DNA of 56,180 nucleotides, from positions 1-56,180 of the forward strand of contig JAAXZX010000046.1 of assembly GCA_012719645.1 (NCBI GenBank), read 5' to 3'. The notes beneath the pieces are model-generated. The model saw nothing but the letters and a program-made list of their open reading frames with translations. It did no database searches and was not told the origin of the DNA. Shown here piece by piece: positions 44,275 through 53,336 of the stretch (position 1 is its first letter; each line of letters starts with the position of its first letter). This DNA is from Clostridiaceae bacterium (lineage in GTDB: Bacteria; Bacillota; Clostridia; DSM-8532). The position numbers were made by a program, and so were the translations under genes.

Positions 44275-45348
44275 TTACCTTTCTGTGCCGGCTTGCCGTA
44301 CAACCTCAAACAGACGCTTATTGAGGAATACTTTCTCTTTGCCGATTTTCTGTGATACCAGTAAACCTTCTTCCTCCAACGACGATAAGTAATTGGATGC
44401 AGTCTTTCTTGTGACATTAAGTCCCTTTTCTATATATGAAATCTTGGTGTAAAACTCGTAAAAAAGCAAGTCAATAAGCTCTCTTGAATAGATTTTGGGC
44501 AGCTTTACCCTGATATCTTCGGCTGTTTTATCAAGAACATCCCGGATTTTCTTTACAAGCAGTAACGTTTCTTCAGCAGTTTGTTCTATTCCTTCGAGGA
44601 TAAACAGTATCCAGTCTTCCCAATTTGATTTTGTCCGTACTTCCTGCAACAGCCTGTAATATGCTGATTTGTTCCGTATTATATATTTGCTGAGATAAAG
44701 TATCGGACTATCCAATAATCCTTTCAGTATAAGGTATAGTACGTTTATAATCCTTCCTGTCCTTCCATTGCCGTCATAAAACGGATGTATCAATTCAAAC
44801 TGATAATGTATGACTGCTAACTTAACAAGAGGATCAATACTGTCATAATCCTCATTTATATACTTCATAAGGTTGTCCATAAAGGCCATTATCGTCTTCT
44901 CTCCGCTTGGCGGGGTATAGATGACTTCTCCCGTTGTTTCATTTCTCAGTACGGTACCCGGCATTCTTCTTATTCCAGCGCGGTTTGTCACAATAAGACT
45001 CTGAATTTCAATAATCATGTTGGTTGTAAGAATTTGTTTTTCACGCACCAGTTCATAGCCGTGCCAAAGAGCAGTCCTGTAGTTTGCGACTTCTTTGGCT
45101 GCCAGGTCTTTATGGTTTTCGCGAAGCATTGCTTTAAATAATTCATCATGTGTGGTAATGATATTCTCGATTTCAGAACTGTCCTTGGCCTCATTAATTG
45201 TTATAGCATTTAATAAAATGTTCTTATTAGGTATCATGCTTACAAACCCTTTGAGTTCAGCTAATGCAACATGAGACCTCACAAGCTGTTTCATTACTCT
45301 CCGGGTTTCAAGTTCTGCGTCTGGTGGCAAAAGCTTTATATCAGCCAT
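44275..45348 (-). CDS. Class II Fic family protein with winged-helix tail
   Basis: A 357-residue Fic enzyme, predicted to transfer AMP to Thr or Tyr hydroxyls. The complete active loop HPFYDGNGRTGR is at residues 188-199. An N-terminal inhibitory motif of the S/TxxxE(G/N) type is present as SSEIEN at 57-62, so it is a self-inhibited class II member. The last about 75 residues look like a winged helix (SYIEKGLNVTRKTASNYLSSLEEEGL), suggesting DNA binding and autoregulation. The ATG at 45348 has GGGGTGA six bases upstream. The gene is more A+T-rich than its neighbours, has no antitoxin partner and follows a repeat locus, so acquisition by transfer is likely. Confidence 0.93.
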   Translation of the reverse strand: MADIKLLPPDAELETRRVMKQLVRSHVALAELKGFVSMIPNKNILLNAITINEAKDSSEIENIITTHDELFKAMLRENHKDLAAKEVANYRTALWHGYELVREKQILTTNMIIEIQSLIVTNRAGIRRMPGTVLRNETTGEVIYTPPSGEKTIMAFMDNLMKYINEDYDSIDPLVKLAVIHYQFELIHPFYDGNGRTGRIINVLYLILKGLLDSPILYLSKYIIRNKSAYYRLLQEVRTKSNWEDWILFILEGIEQTAEETLLLVKKIRDVLDKTAEDIRVKLPKIYSRELIDLLFYEFYTKISYIEKGLNVTRKTASNYLSSLEEEGLLVSQKIGKEKVFLNKRLFEVVRQAGTER

Positions 45349-45370
45349 ATAAATCACCCCTTTTGTCTTA

Positions 45371-45399
45371 ATTATATGTGTAGTTATTTGCTATATCAA
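45371..45399 (-). promoter_or_regulatory. Promoter of the fic gene
   Basis: On the minus strand TTGATA (45394-45399), 17 bases, TATAAT (45371-45376). Transcription starts about 16 bases before the ATG, a very short leader. Confidence 0.75.
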
Positions 45400-45404
45400 T
45401 TATT

Positions 45405-45454
45405 CATGGGTAAAAAAACAAAAAAATTACCCACGTTTTTATGACATGGGTAAT
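45405..45454. promoter_or_regulatory. Repeated CATGGGTAA sites upstream of fic (candidate operators)
   Basis: CATGGGTAA occurs at 45405-45413 and 45445-45453, exactly 40 bp apart, with the inverse TTACCCA at 45427-45433 between. ATTACCCA (45426-45433) and TGGGTAAT (45447-45454) form an 8-bp palindrome. The first site touches the fic -35 box. Confidence 0.5.
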
Positions 45455-45504
45455 TCTTTCTCACATCAAACAAGCATGGATTGATGATATTGCGGTTCGG
45501 CCGC

Positions 45505-46554
45505 CTAAATCACCAGGTCCACATGCTGGATGGTACCCGGGGTGCCGTCTTCATGCAGGAATACGCCGGTCCTGGAGATCTCGCCGAGTGAATTGTTGCC
45601 CGCATCCTTCAGGGAGAAGGGCGAGCTTACGCTGCCAAGATAAATGGCGCCGACACCTGCCTGGCCCAGGGCAATCAGTTGCTTGTTTCCTTTCTCATCA
45701 ACCGTCCATATGCGCAGTTTCTCATAGATGGGGTCGTTTTCGTCAATCCAGTTATTCCCGTCAGCGTCATGCATGGACAGTTCCTGGAAGCCGTTGCCTG
45801 ACGAAGGGCCGAACATCTCGCTTCCGTCATCGATAAGACCGTTTCCATTCCTGTCCCATACAAGGAAACCGCTGCCTTCGGCCGTAAAGGCAATCTCCTC
45901 GGGTTTGCCGTCCATATCGATGTCGAATAAGTAGTTGCGGTCCCCAAGATTCGCGGTACTGTTGCGGAAATTGATAACCAGGGGGTCAAGAAGCTTGTCT
46001 CCGGCCTGTATGCGGACCTTTTCATAGCTCATGAATTCCCTGCTTACCGAAAAATTCAGGCTGAAGTTGATTATCCGCCCGTCCTCAGTGGTTACAGTGC
46101 CTGAGGAGGAAAAATTCATCCTCTCCTGTTCCTTCACACGTCTTTCCCAGGTGTAGTCCATACCCCAGCCAACCTGCCGGGGAGTTCCCTGCCCGGCTTG
46201 CCGGTCCTGCAACTCCTGTATTTTTATCAACTGGCCTTTTGTAATTCTTTTTGGAACGAGAAGCCTGATCCGTTTCCCTGTAAGGACATAGATGAAATCC
46301 TCGATCAGCCGTATTTTCTCTTTTTCCTTCTCAGGTAATTCCAGTACGTTTTCTTCAGTATCTTCGGCTTTACGGACAGCCTGGCCTTCCAGCATGGCCT
46401 TGCCGCTGTCTGAAATATCAACCTGGATGTTTTCTTCTGTAGAAAGCGGAGAATGAGAGCGGTTATCCCAGAGCACCAAATTCTCGTTTACCGAAACCCG
46501 CCGGGCATAAGAGCTCTGAGATGCCAACCTGACGTTGGAATCTGCGATTTTCAT
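45505..46554 (-). CDS. EF-hand-like calcium-binding protein, uncharacterised
   Basis: A 349-residue protein of a family I know only as hypothetical. The N-terminal about 110 residues are polar and helical; the middle holds NFSLNFSVSREFMSYEKV. The C-terminal about 150 residues contain three Asp-rich loops of EF-hand or thrombospondin-3 type: DIDMDGKPEEI, DRNGNGLIDDGSEMFG and DADGNNWIDENDP, followed by LRIWTVDEKGNKQLIALGQA and GAIYLGSVSSPFSLKD. No signal peptide or membrane segment is seen, although such loops are mostly extracellular. Single gene between fic and the uracil glycosylase. Confidence 0.75.
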   Translation of the reverse strand: MKIADSNVRLASQSSYARRVSVNENLVLWDNRSHSPLSTEENIQVDISDSGKAMLEGQAVRKAEDTEENVLELPEKEKEKIRLIEDFIYVLTGKRIRLLVPKRITKGQLIKIQELQDRQAGQGTPRQVGWGMDYTWERRVKEQERMNFSSSGTVTTEDGRIINFSLNFSVSREFMSYEKVRIQAGDKLLDPLVINFRNSTANLGDRNYLFDIDMDGKPEEIAFTAEGSGFLVWDRNGNGLIDDGSEMFGPSSGNGFQELSMHDADGNNWIDENDPIYEKLRIWTVDEKGNKQLIALGQAGVGAIYLGSVSSPFSLKDAGNNSLGEISRTGVFLHEDGTPGTIQHVDLVI

Positions 46555-46712
46555 CTGTTTCGCCTCCCTGCAAGAAAAATCATCCGTGAATAGGTTGTAT
46601 TAGTATTATCGGCACAACGGGCGGATGAAATGAGCCGGACCGGATCCGCAGGAAAACACGGGTTTTATTTTGCGGACGTCTTCATGTAAAATGTATATCG
46701 AGATGAGGTGAT

Positions 46713-47282
46713 GTGGTGGATACCTGGGAAAGTTTCGTGGAAGCGTGCCTGGAATGCAGGAAATGCCCCCTGTGTGAAACCAGGACCAATGTGGTGGTTG
46801 GCAGGGGTGCCAATCTTAAGGCGCCCCTCATGTTCATTGGGGAAGGCCCCGGCGAGCAGGAGGATATTGAGGGATATGCCTTTGTGGGGAGGGCGGGAAA
46901 GCTCCTGGACCTTGCCCTTGAAGCCCTTATGTTCGAACCCCGCCATTATTACATAGCCAATATAGTCAAATGCAGGCCGCCCGGCAACCGGGTTCCTTCC
47001 GAGGCTGAGGCCCAGGCATGTCTGCCATGGCTGCGTTTCCAGGTGAAATATATCAGGCCGTCCATTATCGTGTGCCTGGGCTCTACTGCCGCAAAGCACA
47101 TCATCGACAAGAACTTCAGGATCACGCAGGAAAGAGGAGCCTGGATAGAAAAACCCGGGTATTTCTCCATACTTGCGACCTATCACCCTTCGGCCGTCCT
47201 GAGGGATCCGGGAAAGAAGATGGATTTCTTCCAGGATCTGAAGAAGGTCCGGACCAGAATGCAGGCCGAGAACCTCTGGTAA
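46713..47282 (+). CDS. Type IV uracil-DNA glycosylase
   Basis: A 189-residue family 4 glycosylase that removes uracil from DNA. It has GEGPGEQED at 43-51, and HPSAVLR as the second motif near 160. Cys 12, 15, 18 and 21 and the pair in VKCRPPGNR and QACLPWL provide the [4Fe-4S] ligands expected for this family. The start is one of two adjacent GTG codons (46713 or 46716) behind GAGGTGAT. The cysteine-desulfurase-like gene follows after 84 bases. Confidence 0.94.
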   Translation: MVDTWESFVEACLECRKCPLCETRTNVVVGRGANLKAPLMFIGEGPGEQEDIEGYAFVGRAGKLLDLALEALMFEPRHYYIANIVKCRPPGNRVPSEAEAQACLPWLRFQVKYIRPSIIVCLGSTAAKHIIDKNFRITQERGAWIEKPGYFSILATYHPSAVLRDPGKKMDFFQDLKKVRTRMQAENLW

Positions 47283-47366
47283 AAATCCATGTTCGTGACA
47301 GATCCATAAACCCTTCCGTGTCTGCGGCATATGATAGGGATATGACCCCTTTCGGAGTATTAGTTC

Positions 47367-48512
47367 ATGGTATACCTGGACAATGCCGCGACATCCTGGC
47401 CAAAACCCGAGTCGGTTTACAGCATTGTTAACCGCTTTATGAAAAACAGCTGCGCCAATCCCGGGCGTTCAGCCCACCAAATGGCACGCATCTCTTCAAA
47501 TGTTGTGATGAAGACCCGCGAAGCCCTGGCAGGCCTGTTCAATATCCGCAATCCCCTTGACATATCCTTTGCGGCCAATGCCACCCACGCTCTCAACATG
47601 GCCATCCAGGGAGTTTTAAAGCAGGGTGACCATGTGGTTACCACAGCCATGGAGCATAATTCGGTGCTGAGGCCCCTGTATCATCTCAGGGAAAAGGGAC
47701 TTATCGACTACAGCATTGTCATGCCCTACGACAGCTGCGGGAATGTAAGTCCGAGCTCTATAGCCGCGGCAATCCGCCCGAACACGAGGCTGATTGTCCT
47801 TTCATCAGCTTCCAATGTAACAGGGACCATACTCCCCTGTAAAGAGGTTGGGGGGATCGCGGCGGAAAAAGGTATACTGTTCCTGGTGGATGCCGCCCAG
47901 GGAGCCGGGGTCCTGGATCTTGACATCGAGGCCATGAACATATCCCTGCTTGCGTTCCCCGGGCACAAAGGGCTCATGGGGCCCCAGGGAACCGGAGGCT
48001 TATATGTCGCTCCGGGTGTGGAAATTCGCCCGATCCTTTACGGTGGAACCGGGAGCCGGTCCTTTGAGACAATACATCCCGATTTCATGCCCGATGTGCT
48101 GGAGGCTGGCACATTGAACGCGCCGGGTATAGCCGGCCTGGGCGCCGGGATCCAATGGCTTATGGAGGTTGGCCCTGAAAAGATCAGGGAAAAGAAGAAA
48201 CTCCTGCTGGAGGCCTTCTTTGAAGCCATGGATAATGTACCGTCGGTCAGGATCTATTCTGAAAGGGACACAGGGAAAAACAGCGGGATTATTTCCTTTA
48301 TAATCCCGGGCATGGACTCTTCGGATATAGGCAATATACTGGACAAAAAATACGGGATAGCAGTCCGGTCAGGGTTCCACTGCGCGCCGCTGGCCCACGA
48401 GGCGCTTGGCACCATGAAGACCGGACTGGTCCGCATAAGCCCGGGATATTTCAACACCATACAGGATATGGAGTATGCCGCGATGGCCATCCGGCAGATC
48501 GCCGGCGGCTGA
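47367..48512 (+). CDS. Cysteine-desulfurase-family aminotransferase class V
   Basis: A 381-residue PLP enzyme of the group close to Csd/SufS. It starts MVYLDNAATSWPKPESVY, has TTAMEHNSVLRPL near 92, DAAQGAGVLDLDI near 176-188, the PLP lysine in FPGHKGLMGPQGTGG near 200 and the catalytic loop RSGFHCAPLAHEALG near 337 with the active Cys. The family moves sulfur from cysteine to acceptors. No sufU, nifU or mnmA is adjacent, so its acceptor is unknown; the preceding gene encodes an Fe-S protein. GGAG lies about ten bases before the ATG. Confidence 0.92.
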   Translation: MVYLDNAATSWPKPESVYSIVNRFMKNSCANPGRSAHQMARISSNVVMKTREALAGLFNIRNPLDISFAANATHALNMAIQGVLKQGDHVVTTAMEHNSVLRPLYHLREKGLIDYSIVMPYDSCGNVSPSSIAAAIRPNTRLIVLSSASNVTGTILPCKEVGGIAAEKGILFLVDAAQGAGVLDLDIEAMNISLLAFPGHKGLMGPQGTGGLYVAPGVEIRPILYGGTGSRSFETIHPDFMPDVLEAGTLNAPGIAGLGAGIQWLMEVGPEKIREKKKLLLEAFFEAMDNVPSVRIYSERDTGKNSGIISFIIPGMDSSDIGNILDKKYGIAVRSGFHCAPLAHEALGTMKTGLVRISPGYFNTIQDMEYAAMAIRQIAGG

Positions 48513-48546
48513 CAGCAGGAAGCCGGAATAATGGCATGGCCGGATA

Positions 48547-49341
48547 TCAGATGTCTATGAACGTGATTTCGGGCCTGGAGCCAAGACGGAAGGGGATCAC
48601 CACATTGCCCAGACCCCTGCTTATATAGACCGGGATACGGTTAATAATATTTAAGCCCTTCCTGTATCCCATCCGGCAGGTGGTTTCTTTCCTGAGGATT
48701 CGGTATTCCAGGTGGAAGGGCATCCATATCTGGCCTCCATGGAAGTGCCCGCAGAGCATCAGGTCAGTTTTATCCGGCGGTACGATCAGTGCGGTTTCAG
48801 GATTATGGGCTGCCGAGATTCTGAAATCAGCCCCTTCGCAGCAACTGAATGCTGAGTCAAAGTCCCTGGAACCATGCCGGTAATCATCAAACCCGGATAT
48901 GGCAACCTTTACGCCGTTCTTCTCAAAAAGGGCGCACTGGTTGACCAGGATGTTTATACCCATGCTCCTGAGATTGAACAGGAGCATGTCCTTTGTGATG
49001 GGGCTTTTTTTAAAACATAAATAATCGTGGTTCCCAAGGATAACATAAACCGGGATGCCCGGGTCCAGGGCCTTAAACCATTCAAGAAGCCTGTCCAGGT
49101 CGGAAGGTCTGTCTATCAGGTCACCGGCGATAATCAGCATGTCGGGATCGGCTTCCATGATAGCGCTTTTCAGCCGCTTCACGGGAACCAATAAAAGACC
49201 TATGTGGATGTCGGAGAGCAGCGCCACGCGCAGTCCCAACCCGGGCTCGCCAAACGCCAGGCGCTCAGTTTTCAGACGGCCCGCCTCGATGAGCATCCAT
49301 AGGAAAAACAGCAAAACCGCCGCCAGGATGTAATATATCAT
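48547..49341 (-). CDS. Membrane-anchored metallophosphoesterase
   Basis: A 264-residue calcineurin-type phosphoesterase of the YkuE group. One N-terminal membrane helix (about 2-17) is followed by metal-ligand motifs LLSDIHIG, IIAGDLIDR, VILGNHDYL, SAAHNPE and LCGHFHGGQIW. Substrates in this family include lipid or nucleotide phosphates; none can be assigned. Single gene, divergent from deoB and convergent with the desulfurase-like gene. Confidence 0.9.
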   Translation of the reverse strand: MIYYILAAVLLFFLWMLIEAGRLKTERLAFGEPGLGLRVALLSDIHIGLLLVPVKRLKSAIMEADPDMLIIAGDLIDRPSDLDRLLEWFKALDPGIPVYVILGNHDYLCFKKSPITKDMLLFNLRSMGINILVNQCALFEKNGVKVAISGFDDYRHGSRDFDSAFSCCEGADFRISAAHNPETALIVPPDKTDLMLCGHFHGGQIWMPFHLEYRILRKETTCRMGYRKGLNIINRIPVYISRGLGNVVIPFRLGSRPEITFIDI

Positions 49342-49493
49342 TGCATCACCCTATCTTAACAAAGCTTAACACAGATGATTTTGTCCAACAAGCCAGGGTA
49401 TGCAAATTGGGTATATAATAAAAATAAACGATAATGCCGGAAAGCATGGTTTTTAACCCGTTCCGGCCGCGCCCGAAGGCTTTGGAGGTAGTT

Positions 49494-50678
49494 ATGAAAC
49501 GCGCGATAATAGTAGTTATGGACAGTGTCGGGATAGGAGCGCAGCCCGATGCCGTGTTGTATGGCGATGAGGGCAGCAATACCCTCGGGCATATCCAAAG
49601 GGAACTGAGAAATGAGCCATGGTTCAGCCTTGCCAACCTGGAACGGCTGGGGCTGGGGCATATTGATGGCGTCGATTATCTTGACAGGAGCCGACCGCCA
49701 ACAGGGTCCTATGCCAGGATGATGGAACTGTCAAAAGGCAAGGACACCACCACCGGGCATTGGGAAATAGCCGGCATTATTCTTGACAAGCCGTTTCCCT
49801 TATACCCGGACGGATTTCCCGCCGAAATCATGGAAGCCTTCGAGAAGGCCATCGGGCGAAAAACGCTGGGGAACTATCCCGCATCCGGAACCCAGATTAT
49901 CGCAGATTTGGGCGCGGAGCATATGAAAACCGGGTTCCCGATCGTATATACCTCGGCCGACAGCGTGTTCCAGATTGCCGCCCATGAAGAAGTCATACCC
50001 ATTGAGATGCTGTATGATATGTGTGAGAAAGCCAGGCGGATCCTTACAGGCGAACATGGGGTGGGCAGGGTTATAGCAAGGCCGTTCGTGGGTTCCCCCG
50101 GAGATTTCAGGCGAACCGGGAACCGTCGGGATTTTTCCCTGAGTCCTGTCAGGAAAACAGTCCTGGATTATGCCGAGGAAAAGGGATACCAGGTCCGCGC
50201 CGTGGGAAAGATCGAGGACATATTCAACCGAAGGGGCATAACCCACTCTGTCCATACGGTGAGCAACATGGACGGCGTGGACCATACCATTGCCTGGATT
50301 AAGGAAGACTTTGCCGGGGTCCTGTTTGTAAACCTTGTGGATTTTGATATGCTGTACGGCCACAGGAACAACATCGAGGGCTACGGCAGGGCCCTGGCCG
50401 AACTGGATGGAAGGCTGCCCGAAATGATTGACGCGATGAAGGATGATGACATCCTGTTCATTACGGCCGATCACGGCTGCGACCCGTCCACCGAAAGCAC
50501 CGACCATTCCAGGGAATATACTCCTCTGCTTGTGTACGGCAAAAGGATAATTCCGGGCATCAACCTGGGAACCCGTATGGGGTTCGCGGATATTGCCGCT
50601 ACCATCGCCGATTATCTTGACCTGGATGCGGACCTGGCAGGGGAAAGCTTCCTGGATCAGGTCCTGAGGCAGGTGTGA
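49494..50678 (+). CDS. deoB: Phosphopentomutase
   Basis: A 394-residue alkaline-phosphatase-superfamily enzyme that interconverts (deoxy)ribose 1- and 5-phosphates in nucleoside salvage. It starts [18 protein letters not shown], has the phospho-acceptor Thr in [13 protein letters not shown] near 92 and metal ligands in [13 protein letters not shown] and [23 protein letters not shown] 49494 follows GGAGG. A TATAAT at 49414-49419 may be its -10. dacF follows after about 120 bases. Confidence 0.97.
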   Translation: MKRAIIVVMDSVGIGAQPDAVLYGDEGSNTLGHIQRELRNEPWFSLANLERLGLGHIDGVDYLDRSRPPTGSYARMMELSKGKDTTTGHWEIAGIILDKPFPLYPDGFPAEIMEAFEKAIGRKTLGNYPASGTQIIADLGAEHMKTGFPIVYTSADSVFQIAAHEEVIPIEMLYDMCEKARRILTGEHGVGRVIARPFVGSPGDFRRTGNRRDFSLSPVRKTVLDYAEEKGYQVRAVGKIEDIFNRRGITHSVHTVSNMDGVDHTIAWIKEDFAGVLFVNLVDFDMLYGHRNNIEGYGRALAELDGRLPEMIDAMKDDDILFITADHGCDPSTESTDHSREYTPLLVYGKRIIPGINLGTRMGFADIAATIADYLDLDADLAGESFLDQVLRQV

Positions 50679-50797
50679 CAGGGCCATGAAACGCGCCCGC
50701 CGCGTGTAAGGATTTGCCCCTTATGTGACGCATTGTTCGAATAACGCGAATAAGCCTGCATATAGTTTTTATGAAAAAGTCTTTGGAGTGATGGTCC

Positions 50798-52207
50798 ATG
50801 AAAGCCAAATGCAGGTTTTTTGCTGCTCTGCTGCTGATATTCTGCATGCTGACCACTGTCATTGCGGCGGACAGCGATACTGCGGAGATAATCGATACCG
50901 GAACTGAAGAAGCCCGTGCATCCGAAACCGCTCCCAATCCCCAGCCCCAGTTCAAAGTCAATGCCAAGTCCGCCATACTCATTGAGGCCGGGACAGGGGA
51001 AGTGGTTTTCGCCATGAATGAACATGAAAAGCTTCCCATCGCCAGCATAACCAAGATTATGACCATGCTCCTGGTCATGGAGGCAGTGGACAGCGGCAAG
51101 CTGAGCCTGAAGGAACCCGTCACCATCTCTTCCAATGCCTGCAGGATGGGCGGATCGCAGGTCTACCTGGAAGAAGGCGAGGTATTTACCGTAGAAGAGT
51201 TGCTTAAGGCTGTCGCGGTGCATTCTGCCAATGACGCCTCGGTAGCCCTCGCGGAAAAGGTTTCCGGAAGCGAGGAGGCCTTTGTTCACCTGATGAACGA
51301 GAGGGCAAGGGAACTGAAGATGAACAATACCAATTTCCTGGATTCGACAGGGTTAACCGATGATGGCCACTACAGCACGGCCTATGATATCGCCATCATG
51401 TCCAGAGAACTTTTGACAAAGCACCCGAAGATCATATACTACACGACTATCTGGCATGACAGTTTCAGGGATGGCAAATTCGACCTGGACAATACCAACA
51501 AGCTGGTTAAGCGGTACAGCGGCATTACAGGACTTAAGACCGGCTTTACCAGCAAAGCGGGTTTCTGCCTGGCCGCCTCGGCGGAGAGGGACGGCACCCA
51601 GTTCATATCGGTAGTGCTTGGCTCCGAGAGCAATGAACTGAGGTTTTCAGAGTCTGCAAAACTGCTGGACTTCGGTTTTGTCAACTGGGAAACAGCAAGG
51701 ATAGAGAAGAAGGGACTGCCTGCCGGTACGGTCCGGGTCAAGAAGGGTGAAGTCTCTGAGATACCGCTGGAGTATGGCGAGAATGCGATCATCCTTGTAA
51801 AGAAGGGCAAAAGGAACAAGCTGGTGGAGAAGGCCGAGATACCTGAAAGCATCAACGCGCCCGTAACTATCGGCCAGGTGGTGGGCGTCCTCAACGTGGA
51901 GCTGGATGGAAACCGTATGGCCTCCATTCCCATCACGGCAGCCGGCGAGTCGAGGAGATGCAGTTTCGGCCTGTTGATCGGCATGCTGATAAGAAGATGG
52001 GCGGGAATGTTCTGCTCCTGCCCCGAAAAGCCCGCTGTTCCCGAAAATGTCCAGCCCACCGATAACCCTCCGGCGCCTGACAATACAGTGCCGCCCGATA
52101 ATAATCCGGCTCCCGGCTTCAACCCGCTGGAAGATGAAGATGTGATACAGGGAGAAGACGTCTTTTACGAGGGCCCAACGGAGGACGAACCCGATTCCGG
52201 TGAATAA
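50798..52207 (+). CDS. dacF: D-alanyl-D-alanine carboxypeptidase, DacF type
   Basis: A 469-residue low-molecular-weight PBP that trims the last D-Ala of peptidoglycan stems. A signal peptide (1-24, ending VIAA) precedes the SxxK motif ASITK near residues 83-87, the SxN motif HSAN near 144 and the KTG motif LKTGFTSKAGF near 248. After the beta-rich C-domain comes a Pro/Asn-rich acidic tail (about 405-469) in place of the usual membrane amphipathic helix. GGAGTGATGG precedes the ATG. deoB-dacF order occurs in Bacillus just before spoIIA; here spoIIA does not follow. Confidence 0.94.
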   Translation: MKAKCRFFAALLLIFCMLTTVIAADSDTAEIIDTGTEEARASETAPNPQPQFKVNAKSAILIEAGTGEVVFAMNEHEKLPIASITKIMTMLLVMEAVDSGKLSLKEPVTISSNACRMGGSQVYLEEGEVFTVEELLKAVAVHSANDASVALAEKVSGSEEAFVHLMNERARELKMNNTNFLDSTGLTDDGHYSTAYDIAIMSRELLTKHPKIIYYTTIWHDSFRDGKFDLDNTNKLVKRYSGITGLKTGFTSKAGFCLAASAERDGTQFISVVLGSESNELRFSESAKLLDFGFVNWETARIEKKGLPAGTVRVKKGEVSEIPLEYGENAIILVKKGKRNKLVEKAEIPESINAPVTIGQVVGVLNVELDGNRMASIPITAAGESRRCSFGLLIGMLIRRWAGMFCSCPEKPAVPENVQPTDNPPAPDNTVPPDNNPAPGFNPLEDEDVIQGEDVFYEGPTEDEPDSGE

Positions 52208-52221
52208 AATTAGGGGCAAAA

Positions 52222-52242
52222 CCAGGGGGACGGTTCTCCTGG
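52222..52242 (+). repeat. CCAGG hairpin with GGGACGGTTCT loop
   Basis: CCAGG (52222-52226) and CCTGG (52238-52242) enclose GGGACGGTTCT, the exact complement of AGAACCGTCCC at 19605-19615. Possibly a dispersed REP-like unit or the dacF terminator. Confidence 0.4.
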
Positions 52243-52263
52243 CATACAAGTCGGCATAATGAG

Positions 52264-52431
52264 AGGGATTCCGTAAAACTAAGGTCGCCTTGTGATAAGG
52301 CGCCGAAACATCCCACGAGAACAGGAAAAGGGCGGCTGCTGTTTGAGCGTAGCGAGTTCAGCCTTCCCCTGTTCGAGTGGTTGATGTTTCGCAGCCGTGC
52401 AGCACAGCGACCGGGTTTTACGGAATCCCTG
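52264..52431. mobile_element. 168-bp nested palindrome with 16-bp terminal inverted repeats (MITE-like or structured RNA)
   Basis: AGGGATTCCGTAAAAC (52264-52279) and its complement GTTTTACGGAATCCCT (52415-52430) bound the element, with TGAG on both sides as a possible 4-bp target duplication. Inside, GGTCGC pairs with GCGACC, CGAAACATC with GATGTTTCG, CCAC with GTGG, GAACAGG with CCTGTTC and GGCTG with CAGCC, plus a side hairpin CGCCTT/AAGGCG. Almost the whole length folds as one branched stem. It has no ORF. Confidence 0.6.
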
Positions 52432-52467
52432 TGAGCATATGAAGCCTTCAGCCTGCCGTCCATTGTT

Positions 52468-53253
52468 TTAGTTCATTTTGACGGCCCAGGTGTAATAAGG
52501 GCCTTTCAGACGATAACCAAGTTTTTCGGCCAGCCTGACCGATTCCATGTTGGCCGCGTCCCATCCCGGGTATATCCCTCTCTTGAGGCATTCAAGGATA
52601 AGGGCGGCGCCGCAGGCCGCTGCCAAGCCCTTCCTCCTATGGTCTTCCCGTGTATCGATCTGGATTTCTATACCATCATTGTACAAGGCGTAGGAGGAGG
52701 CTCCCGCCACCACCTGGCCGTCGTGGATAACGCAGAAACCAAGCCCCCTTTTTACATAATCCTCTGCCGACTTAAACTGGGAGCATAGGTCCCTGGACCA
52801 TTCATGCTTCATGATCTCTTCATACCATTTTTCATCAATTAGCCTGATTTTATAACCAACAGGGAGGGAGGCCATCAGGCCGGCCAGTTTCTCCCTGTCG
52901 AAACCGTCTGTTTCATGCCTGAAAGCATAGCGCTGGAGCTTATAACAGCGCCCCCTGTAACAGGACTCAATCAGGCCGTCCCAACGTGCTGTTTCTGGGA
53001 CGATATACAACTCTTCGGACCTGAACCAGGAGGGTATATGCAAAACCAACTCCATAGCCGCCGGGCTGTCCGGACAGCCGGCTATAAAAGTTATATCTCC
53101 CACCATGATCCGGCTGCAGGTGGGATTGTCAGCATCATCCGCCCATGCATGGCCCATATGTCCCTGCAGGCAGGACTGAACGATGGCGCTTTCAATGTTT
53201 GAATAAAGCGATGATAAACCGGATCTTTTCTCTCTTGCTACCTCGATTATCAT
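52468..53253 (-). CDS. GNAT family N-acetyltransferase
   Basis: A 261-residue protein. The C-terminal half is a GNAT fold with the acetyl-CoA loop REDHRRKGLAAACGAALI near 210-227 and ANMESVRLAEKLGYRLKGPYY after it. The N-terminal half (about 1-130) is a less conserved substrate domain containing PSWFRSEELYIV. The layout resembles the GNAT_acetyltran group. Substrate unknown. It is the last of three minus-strand genes with the Cys-cluster and SDR genes. Confidence 0.85.
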   Translation of the reverse strand: MIIEVAREKRSGLSSLYSNIESAIVQSCLQGHMGHAWADDADNPTCSRIMVGDITFIAGCPDSPAAMELVLHIPSWFRSEELYIVPETARWDGLIESCYRGRCYKLQRYAFRHETDGFDREKLAGLMASLPVGYKIRLIDEKWYEEIMKHEWSRDLCSQFKSAEDYVKRGLGFCVIHDGQVVAGASSYALYNDGIEIQIDTREDHRRKGLAAACGAALILECLKRGIYPGWDAANMESVRLAEKLGYRLKGPYYTWAVKMN

Positions 53254-53336
53254 ATCAATGCCTCCTGATAAGCCTGTATGCGTTCCTCAGTTTATCAAGG
53301 CATTACGGATGAAACCGATAGACCGGCCTGAACCAA

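Noticed and set aside
49800..50687. 295-codon minus-strand ORF opposite deoB
   Set aside because: Antisense shadow of deoB; low-complexity composition and no family resemblance.
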